DNA of 9,079 nucleotides, taken from the NCBI GenBank assembly GCA_047620505.1, contig JBLHKS010000264.1:1-9079 (forward strand), given 5' to 3'. Below are positions 4,582 through 9,079 of this stretch, piece by piece; within the stretch, counting starts at the first letter, position 1; each line of letters opens with the position of its first letter. The stretch is from JBLHKS01 sp047620505 (lineage in GTDB: Bacteria > Verrucomicrobiota > Verrucomicrobiia > Verrucomicrobiales > DEV007). The translations under genes were made by a program, and so were the position numbers. The notes beneath the pieces are model-generated. The model was not told the DNA's origin. It was given only the letters and a program-made list of their open reading frames with translations, and did not search any database.

Positions 4582-7125
4582 ATGAGCGACCGCTACCAGA
4601 TACAGGGAAAAATCGGACAAGGAGGCCTCGGTGCCGTCTACAAGGCGTTCGATACTCAGCTTAAGCGTGAAGTCGCGCTGAAACGCGTCTTAACTCCTGA
4701 AGAAGGCAGTAAAGAGGAGGTCGACGATGCGGCCGAGAAGCTGCTGAAGGAGGCGACGGTGCTTTCCTCGCTGATGCACCCGAACATCGTCACGATTTTT
4801 GACATCGGGCAGGATGACTCGGGCGGCTTCGTGGTGATGGAGCTTCTCGATGGGGAGACGCTGGACGAAACGATCGGTCGCGGCCTGCTGACTCAGCGCG
4901 ATTTTACCGAGGTGGTGAACCAGACTTTGGAAGCAATGATTGCGGCGCAGGCTGTTCCGCTGCTGCACCGCGATTTGAAGCCGACAAACGTGATGGTGAT
5001 CTGGAGGCCGAGCGGCAAATTCCAGATTAAGATTCTCGACTTCGGCCTGGCGAAAATCAGTGAGCAACCGTCGATCCAGACGATCGATCACGGCGACGCG
5101 ATCCTCGGTTCGATCTATTTCATGGCGCCGGAGCAGTTCGAGCGACGCAAGCTCGATTTCCGGACCGACATGTACGCTCTCGGCTGCATCTATTATTATA
5201 GTCTGACCGGAAAGTATCCGTTTGATGGCGAGTCTGCACCTCAGGTGATGGCGGCTCACCTTCAGCACAAGGTGAAGACTTTGAAGGAGATGCGGCCGGA
5301 CTTGCCGGACGAGATTTGCCAGTGGGTGATGTGGTTGATTAACCGCGATATGACCAAGCGGCCGGGCAACGCGCGCGAAGCGCTGGAGCGTTTTCCTGGT
5401 GAAGGCGGCGGTGGCAGCGGAATGGGCTTTGCGCCGCCGGTTGAAGAAGAAATCATGGAGGCGATTCCAGTTCCGGTTCCGGAATCACCAGCAGCTGCTG
5501 GTGCTCGCCCGAAGCTCAAAACCGGGCCGACCACTTCGAAAAAGACTGCAACCGGCCGAACTTCGAGCCGAGTCCCGCTGAAAACGTCCGGTCGAGTCCC
5601 GTTGAAAACCGGGCCCGTTGGCGGCGCCGGACAAACAACTCGGAATCAATCCGGACACATCGAAGCCGCGACACAGCTGAGAATCGAGGAGGCAGCGAAG
5701 AAGAAAAAACTCATTCTGATCGCAATCTGGGGAGCGGCGATGCTCATCATCATCGGAATCGTCGCGAAGGTGATTATGGGGCGGCTCGACAGCGCGAATA
5801 TCGAGAACCGCATGAAGGTCCTGATCAACGCCGATCCGCCACGGGGAACTCCCGAAGATGTGCTGATGCTGGTGGGGAAACTCTCGACCGAAGATTCTGG
5901 CCGTGCGTTTCGGATTCTCAGCGATATCGAAGGTTCCGACGTGGCGAAGGCTATCAATGAGCATTTTGAGCAGGCCTCATCCGGCGCAATTCGGGTCAAA
6001 TTAACGAGAATTTTGGCCAATCGCGGCGATCCCGATAGTTTTCCGAGCCTGCTTAAGATTCTCAAGACGACCAAAAATACAGAAGAAATCAAATTCGCTA
6101 TGCTTGGCTTGGCTAAGATGGCTGACACATCGGATCATCTTAAGGCGATGCTTCCACTGTTGAAGGAAGAGAAAATTGCCGGAATTGATCGGTATGAATT
6201 GGAGTGGGCAATTCTTTCAACTCTGAGGCTTGTTCCGAACGTTGAAAACCGTTCAAATGATCTGCTGTCGATACTGGATCGCTCCACGGGAGTAGAGCGC
6301 AGATCACTCTGCAAAATCATCGGAGCCGCCGGCGGAAAGAAAATTCTGACCAAGATGGAGACGATTTTCGCAGACGGCGATCTGGAATTTCAGACCGATG
6401 CGATGGCTGGCCTGAACGAATGGCCAGACCGCTCCTGCCAGAAGCTTTTGGTTTCGATTCTGGAGACTGCTACTGATCCTGTGATCAAAGTTCTGGCGGT
6501 CAATGCTTTCGCTCGAATTTCCCAATTACCGGCGAAAAACACCGAAGAGATTCACAGTTTGAATAGAATCATCGAGTTGGCTCCCCCAGGCAAAGTGCGC
6601 AATGATGCGCTCTACGCGATCGCCTCATCCCGTCCGCTTCCGAGCACGATGGATTTTCTGAAGAATATCGCGAACCCGGATGATTCGTTGAAGGGCCTGA
6701 TCAAGGGCATTCAGGGTGAGGTTCAGAAAAGGCTCGATCGAGCAGTCCCGGTGAAGTCAGGAGAGATAATTCTAACCGCGCAGGGAGAAATCAGGGGAAC
6801 AACCAGACGAAGCGGTGGCTGGAGTGATCCAAATCAATGGCTGCAATGGCTGGTTCAAGTGGATGAGCCCGGGAAATGGCGACTTGAGATCCTTTCAGCC
6901 TGTGACGGTCCGGCCAAGAGCAAGCTGGAAATCATCGCGGGCGGTGAACAAGTCTATATCGACGTGCGGCGGACTTCAACTTGGGACGATTACGTTCCGC
7001 TTGAAGCTGGCGAGTTTGAATTCGATGAAGCCGGACTACACATTGTTTTCGTCCGAGCTGGTAAACATGTGCAAAGGCGCATCGCCGAAATTCAGGGGAT
7101 TCGCCTGATTAAAATCGGCAAATAG
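4582..7125 (+). CDS. Transmembrane Ser/Thr protein kinase with HEAT-like repeats and C-terminal beta domain
   Basis: 847 residues from ATG 4582. Hanks kinase domain at about 5-270, with all key residues present: glycine loop GQGGLGAVY (12-20), ATP Lys34, alpha-C Glu57, catalytic HRDLKPTN (129-136, Asp131), DFG (153-155), APE (182-184) and Arg260. A Gly/Pro/Thr/Ser/Lys-rich linker (about 272-376) contains the repeated element RVPLKT. One membrane span lies at about 377-398. Outside the cytoplasm are helical repeats (about 425-720) that look HEAT-like, for example 'LTRILANRGDPDSFPSLLKIL'. A C-terminal beta-rich domain follows (about 725-847), with 'GKWRLEIL', 'STWDDYVPLEAG' and 'EAGLHIVFVRAG'. 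The kinase is predicted to be active and to phosphorylate cytoplasmic proteins in response to something sensed outside. GTG 4510 (871 residues) and ATG 4546 are alternative starts; 4582 is preferred because the kinase fold begins at once (MSDRYQI). No Shine-Dalgarno is seen at any of them. It is probably its own transcription unit. Confidence 0.93.
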   Translation: MSDRYQIQGKIGQGGLGAVYKAFDTQLKREVALKRVLTPEEGSKEEVDDAAEKLLKEATVLSSLMHPNIVTIFDIGQDDSGGFVVMELLDGETLDETIGRGLLTQRDFTEVVNQTLEAMIAAQAVPLLHRDLKPTNVMVIWRPSGKFQIKILDFGLAKISEQPSIQTIDHGDAILGSIYFMAPEQFERRKLDFRTDMYALGCIYYYSLTGKYPFDGESAPQVMAAHLQHKVKTLKEMRPDLPDEICQWVMWLINRDMTKRPGNAREALERFPGEGGGGSGMGFAPPVEEEIMEAIPVPVPESPAAAGARPKLKTGPTTSKKTATGRTSSRVPLKTSGRVPLKTGPVGGAGQTTRNQSGHIEAATQLRIEEAAKKKKLILIAIWGAAMLIIIGIVAKVIMGRLDSANIENRMKVLINADPPRGTPEDVLMLVGKLSTEDSGRAFRILSDIEGSDVAKAINEHFEQASSGAIRVKLTRILANRGDPDSFPSLLKILKTTKNTEEIKFAMLGLAKMADTSDHLKAMLPLLKEEKIAGIDRYELEWAILSTLRLVPNVENRSNDLLSILDRSTGVERRSLCKIIGAAGGKKILTKMETIFADGDLEFQTDAMAGLNEWPDRSCQKLLVSILETATDPVIKVLAVNAFARISQLPAKNTEEIHSLNRIIELAPPGKVRNDALYAIASSRPLPSTMDFLKNIANPDDSLKGLIKGIQGEVQKRLDRAVPVKSGEIILTAQGEIRGTTRRSGGWSDPNQWLQWLVQVDEPGKWRLEILSACDGPAKSKLEIIAGGEQVYIDVRRTSTWDDYVPLEAGEFEFDEAGLHIVFVRAGKHVQRRIAEIQGIRLIKIGK
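5486..5503. repeat. Recurrent palindrome, copy 3, extended to 18 bp
   Basis: CACCAGCAGCTGCTGGTG: the 14-bp core at 5488-5501 plus two further symmetric pairs. It lies in the disordered kinase linker and is read as PAAAG. Confidence 0.85.
5569..5609 (+). repeat. Short tandem-like repeat in the kinase linker
   Basis: CGAGTCCCGCTGAAAAC at 5569-5585 returns at 5593-5609 with one change, 24 bases apart. It gives the peptide RVPLKT twice in the linker between kinase domain and membrane. The spacing is in frame, which is consistent with local duplication in a disordered, potentially phosphorylated segment. Confidence 0.6.
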
Positions 7126-7127
7126 CC

Positions 7128-7601
7128 TCAAAACGTTGCTCGCAAAGCTGCGAGATCCGGATCGTCCTTCGCCACGACCCGCAGACGTTCATCCATTTCG
7201 AAGGCCTTCGCCAGCAGCTGCTGGGCTTCTGGAAGATCGTCCAGTCGAGCTGCGTAACAGCCCAGATTGTAGAAAAAGGTCGCTTCTTTCCTCAAAGACT
7301 CCGGACCATTGAGAAGAAACTCCTGCGCTTCCTTCGTGCTGCCGGATTCATGCAGGCAGTACGCAGCATTAATGAATCCACTCGCTCGAGTTGGCTCATT
7401 TTCGCACAAATCGCGCGACACGCCCAAAGCCTCCAGCCAGCGCTTCTGATTCAGCAGCGCAATAATCTCGACCTCGAGCACCTCTGTCTCGCTGCGCTCC
7501 TGGGGAGAAATTTCCGCCAACTCAGCCAGAGTCTCCTCCGGCATTCCCAACTCCAGGTAACCCTGAGCCGCGTGAATCGCCTTTTCCGTCTCTGGCGTCA
7601 T
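7128..7601 (-). CDS. Tetratricopeptide-repeat protein
   Basis: 157 residues with no signal peptide or membrane span, so cytoplasmic. Four TPR-like helix pairs run through almost the whole chain: about 5-36 (GYLELGMPEETLAELAEI), 39-70 (ALLNQKRWLEALGVSRDL), 73-104 (AAYCLHESGSTKEAQEFL) and 107-140 (NLGCYAARLDDLPEAQQLLAKAF). The chain closes with 'DDPDLAALRA'. TPR domains are protein-binding scaffolds; the partner is not visible here. The ATG overlaps the stop of the upstream parvulin gene (ATGA, 7598-7601), so the two are co-translated, and a link to folding or quality control is a fair guess. Its stop lies two bases from the stop of the convergent kinase gene, leaving no separate terminator between them. 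Confidence 0.88.
   Translation of the reverse strand: MTPETEKAIHAAQGYLELGMPEETLAELAEISPQERSETEVLEVEIIALLNQKRWLEALGVSRDLCENEPTRASGFINAAYCLHESGSTKEAQEFLLNGPESLRKEATFFYNLGCYAARLDDLPEAQQLLAKAFEMDERLRVVAKDDPDLAALRATF
7211..7224. repeat. Recurrent palindrome CCAGCAGCTGCTGG, copy 4
   Basis: Perfect 14-bp copy in the last TPR of the minus-strand TPR gene, read as A-QQLL-A. Confidence 0.85.
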
Positions 7602-8497
7602 GCCTCAGCGTAGTCCGGATCCGGCTCCGGCTCGATCTCTTCAATCGTCGCCTTATTCTTCAGCGAATCCACCAAGCCGTTGATCTTCGACTCGCGCTGC
7701 TCATTCGAGAACCGCTCCTGAATCTTCTCTTTCACCTCCTCGAACGGAATCGGCTCAGACGCCTTTCGATCGAGCAGCTTGAAAATATGGTAACCAAAAT
7801 GAGTCGGCATCACCGGGCTGATCTCCCCGATGTTCATCGAAAAAGTCAAAATCTCCACCTCCATGATCCCCAGACCACCCCGTTTGAAAAAACCCAGATC
7901 GAGCTGGTGATCCTCGCGGCACAGCTCCTTCGCCTTTGCCTCGAAATCCGCCCCAGCCAGCAGCTGCTGGCGAGTTTCGCGAAGCACCGCATACTTTTCG
8001 TCCGCATCCGCCTGATCGCCTGGCTCGAGATAAATATGGATCGCATGCACCTCCTCATCCGTCATGAAATCCGCCTGATGATCCTTATAAAACTGGCGCA
8101 AATCCTCATCGCTCGGCTCCACATCCTCACCCACATGCTCGCGCAGAATCCGGTCGACACTCAAAGTCGTCGCCACTTTTGCCCGGATATCGTCCTCCTG
8201 ATCCGCCGACATCCCCACATTCTCATAAAACTTCTCCTCGCCGCCGTGATCCTCCTTCAGCTGCGCAACCGCCTCGTCAATCTCGCCTGCCTCCACCGTG
8301 CCGAACTTCTTCGACGACTCCTGATGCAGCAGAAACCGATTGATCACATTCGACTTCGCCCGATCGCGGAATTCCACATCCCGATCGCAGCAAACCACGT
8401 CACCCAACCGTTCGTGATGATCCTTGATCGCGTCGAACTCCTCCTCCACGACCATGTCGTCGATTTCGTCGCCATTGATGATAAGAGCAGTAGCCAT
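7598..8497 (-). CDS. SurA/PrsA-like parvulin peptidyl-prolyl isomerase without signal peptide
   Basis: 299 residues from ATG 8497. The N-terminal part (about 1-130) is helical and SurA_N-like ('ALIINGDEIDDMVVEEEF'). A parvulin rotamase domain spans about 147-244, with 'HAIHIYLEP', 'DLGFFKRGGLGIMEVEILTFSM', split here by the usual loop, and 'GEISPVMPTHFGYHIFKLLDRK'. A short helical C-terminus and an acidic tail end it. The family catalyses cis-trans isomerisation of prolyl bonds and acts as a chaperone, normally in the periplasm or outside the membrane. No signal peptide, lipobox or membrane span is seen, and the protein is strongly acidic with three Cys, which points to the cytoplasm. A longer frame reaching 8626 is rejected: it would run over the divergent gene and promoter, and the added residues do not resemble the family. 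A perfect TTGACA upstream supports start 8497. Co-transcribed with the TPR gene. Confidence 0.88.
   Translation of the reverse strand: MATALIINGDEIDDMVVEEEFDAIKDHHERLGDVVCCDRDVEFRDRAKSNVINRFLLHQESSKKFGTVEAGEIDEAVAQLKEDHGGEEKFYENVGMSADQEDDIRAKVATTLSVDRILREHVGEDVEPSDEDLRQFYKDHQADFMTDEEVHAIHIYLEPGDQADADEKYAVLRETRQQLLAGADFEAKAKELCREDHQLDLGFFKRGGLGIMEVEILTFSMNIGEISPVMPTHFGYHIFKLLDRKASEPIPFEEVKEKIQERFSNEQRESKINGLVDSLKNKATIEEIEPEPDPDYAEA
7957..7970. repeat. Recurrent palindrome CCAGCAGCTGCTGG, copy 5
   Basis: Perfect 14-bp copy within the parvulin domain of the minus-strand isomerase gene, read as R-QQLL-A. Confidence 0.85.
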
Positions 8498-8503
8498 GCC
8501 GCC

Positions 8504-8532
8504 ATGTTGTCGCGGCGCAGCGACCCTGTCAA
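8504..8532 (-). promoter_or_regulatory. Promoter of the parvulin-TPR operon
   Basis: On the minus strand: TTGACA (8532-8527, perfect -35), a 17-bp spacer, then CAACAT (8509-8504, 3 of 6 including the key A at position 2 and T at position 6). Six bases separate the -10 from the ATG at 8497, so transcription would start at or next to the A of the ATG. There is no Shine-Dalgarno. Confidence 0.5.
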
Positions 8533-8549
8533 ATTCACGCTCGCCGGGC

Positions 8550-8577
8550 TTGACTTGAACCCTCACATTTCGATAAT
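8550..8577 (+). promoter_or_regulatory. Promoter of the small secreted-protein gene
   Basis: TTGACT (8550-8555, 5 of 6), a 16-bp spacer, then GATAAT (8572-8577, 5 of 6). Eight bases separate the -10 from the ATG at 8586, so the transcript is predicted to begin within a base or two of the start codon. No Shine-Dalgarno is present. It lies back to back with the parvulin promoter, the two -35 boxes being 17 bases apart. Confidence 0.6.
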
Positions 8578-8585
8578 CGTCGATC

Positions 8586-8837
8586 ATGAACTTGAAACGC
8601 TGGATCGCAATCACCCTCTCCGTCACCGCCTTATTCGGATTTGGCCTCTACAGCCCCGTCGTCGCCGCCGAAGTTGAAAAAGAGACATTCAATCAGAATG
8701 AAATCACCGAACTCGCCGCCAAAGAACGAGCCGACGCCAGTGCCCTCGAAACAGTCGAAGCCGGCGAAATGAACCCCGGAGCTGGGATTTTCATCCTCGT
8801 TGTAATCGGAATCGCGGTCATCGTTGCCAGCGACTAG
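8586..8837 (+). CDS. Small exported or membrane protein, unknown family
   Basis: 83 residues. I do not recognise the family. An N-terminal signal peptide is clear (MNLKRWIAI, hydrophobic core to about residue 24, probable cleavage after VVA or VAA near 27-28). The middle 37 residues are acidic, polar and probably helical. A second hydrophobic stretch near the C-terminus (about 65-82, 'NPGAGIFILVVIGIAVIVA') ends one residue short of the last Asp. The mature protein would therefore be a tail-anchored periplasmic peptide with a Gly-spaced membrane helix; alternatively the N-terminus is kept as a second anchor. It is transcribed divergently from the parvulin gene from a promoter close to consensus and is followed by a strong terminator, so it is a single-gene unit that is probably well expressed. 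Confidence 0.75.
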   Translation: MNLKRWIAITLSVTALFGFGLYSPVVAAEVEKETFNQNEITELAAKERADASALETVEAGEMNPGAGIFILVVIGIAVIVASD

Positions 8838-8876
8838 AACGCCGCAAACGGCAGCTAACATTCACTCAAAACCTCG

Positions 8877-8902
8877 AGCGGCAGTGCAAACTGCCGCTTT
8901 TT
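8877..8902 (+). terminator. Intrinsic terminator after the small-protein gene
   Basis: A perfect 9-bp stem, AGCGGCAGT (8877-8885) with ACTGCCGCT (8890-8898), closed by a stable GCAA tetraloop and followed by a T-run (8898-8902). It lies 40 bases past the stop and separates this unit from the tRNA promoter. Confidence 0.9.
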
Positions 8903-8912
8903 AATTTTCCGG

Positions 8913-8940
8913 TTGTCAACGCCGAAAAGGCGGCTACGAT
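8913..8940 (+). promoter_or_regulatory. tRNA-Phe promoter
   Basis: TTGTCA (8913-8918, 5 of 6), a 16-bp spacer, then TACGAT (8935-8940, 4 of 6). The transcript would start near 8947, giving a leader of nearly 50 bases before the tRNA, to be removed by RNase P. Confidence 0.55.
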
Positions 8941-8993
8941 TCCCGCCCTTCTCCCGATCGGCGAAGGGAAACAAAGCCCAAAAGGCCGAAGAA

Positions 8994-9066
8994 GGCTCGG
9001 TAGCTCAGTTGGTAGAGCAGAGGATTGAAAATCCTTGTGTCGGCGGTTCGATTCCGTCCCGAGCCA
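8994..9066 (+). tRNA. tRNA-Phe (anticodon GAA)
   Basis: Full cloverleaf of 73 bases. Acceptor GGCTCGG (8994-9000) pairs with CCGAGCC (9059-9065), with discriminator A at 9066. D stem GCTC/GAGC (9003-9006, 9015-9018) with loop AGTTGGTA. Anticodon stem GAGGA/TCCTT (9020-9024, 9032-9036, one G-T pair). Loop TTGAAAA holds anticodon GAA at 9027-9029. T stem GGCGG/CCGTC with loop TTCGATT. The genomic sequence after the discriminator is CTT, so CCA is not encoded and must be added by nucleotidyltransferase. Confidence 0.98.
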
Positions 9067-9079
9067 CTTCTAAATCAAC

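Noticed and set aside
7139..7154. Hairpin CTCGC/GCGAG near the kinase-TPR convergence as a terminator
   Set aside because: Only five pairs, no T-run on either strand, and it lies within the TPR coding sequence.
730..7970. The recurrent palindrome as a CRISPR array or transposon end
   Set aside because: Copies are 14 bp, irregularly spaced over kilobases inside intact genes, with no spacers, no transposase and no target duplications.
8498..8626. N-terminal extension of the parvulin to 8626
   Set aside because: It would cover both divergent promoters and part of the small-protein gene, and the added residues show no SurA-like or signal sequence.
7787..8677. Long open frame on the plus strand (296 codons) opposite the parvulin gene
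   Set aside because: Translation is Leu/Ile/His/Arg-rich antisense of the acidic parvulin. It has no domain and it would overlap the small-protein gene.
8841..8852. Small hairpin GCCG-caaa-CGGC after the small-protein stop
   Set aside because: A four-pair stem without a T-run. The strong terminator follows at 8877.

Overview
The window looks like chromosomal DNA from a Gram-negative bacterium of the PVC group, most probably a member of Verrucomicrobiota. The grounds are family resemblance: a Hanks kinase with a 'GQGGLGAVYKAFD' start of the type common there, an ECF sigma factor with a FecR-like anti-sigma partner, a Skp/OmpH chaperone that implies an outer membrane, and an EF-hand secreted protein. 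Shine-Dalgarno sequences are scarce. No marker gene fixes the species.

Layout, left to right. (1) 1-2781, plus strand: the end of an OmpR/PhoB-type response regulator, its histidine kinase, and a secreted protein with eight EF-hand loops, joined by two 4-bp ATGA overlaps. (2) 2852-4433, plus strand: an ECF sigma factor, a one-pass membrane protein that is probably its anti-sigma factor, and a Skp/OmpH-like periplasmic chaperone, again joined by ATGA overlaps. A candidate promoter with an inverted repeat over its -10 lies in front. (3) 4582-7125, plus strand: a large Ser/Thr protein kinase with a cytoplasmic kinase domain, one membrane span, and an extracytoplasmic part made of helical (HEAT-like) repeats plus a C-terminal beta domain. 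Its upstream gap holds two inverted repeats. (4) 7128-8497, minus strand: a TPR protein downstream of, and overlapping by ATGA, a SurA/PrsA-like parvulin that lacks a signal peptide. (5) 8586-8837, plus strand: a small secreted or membrane protein transcribed divergently from the parvulin gene, followed by a strong intrinsic terminator, a tRNA promoter and tRNA-Phe(GAA).

Functionally the window is rich in envelope sensing and envelope care: a two-component system coupled to a calcium-binding-type protein, an ECF/anti-sigma unit coupled to a periplasmic chaperone, a transmembrane kinase with an external sensor-like region, and a prolyl isomerase-like protein. That these act as one network is inference.

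The most unusual signal is not a gene. A perfect 14-bp palindrome, CCAGCAGCTGCTGG, occurs five times, always inside a different coding sequence and on either side of the strand switch. One more copy has a single mismatch and a more degenerate relative lies near 1785. A second notable point is the divergent promoter region at 8498-8585, where both predicted promoters place the transcription start at or within a base or two of the ATG, which would make both mRNAs leaderless.
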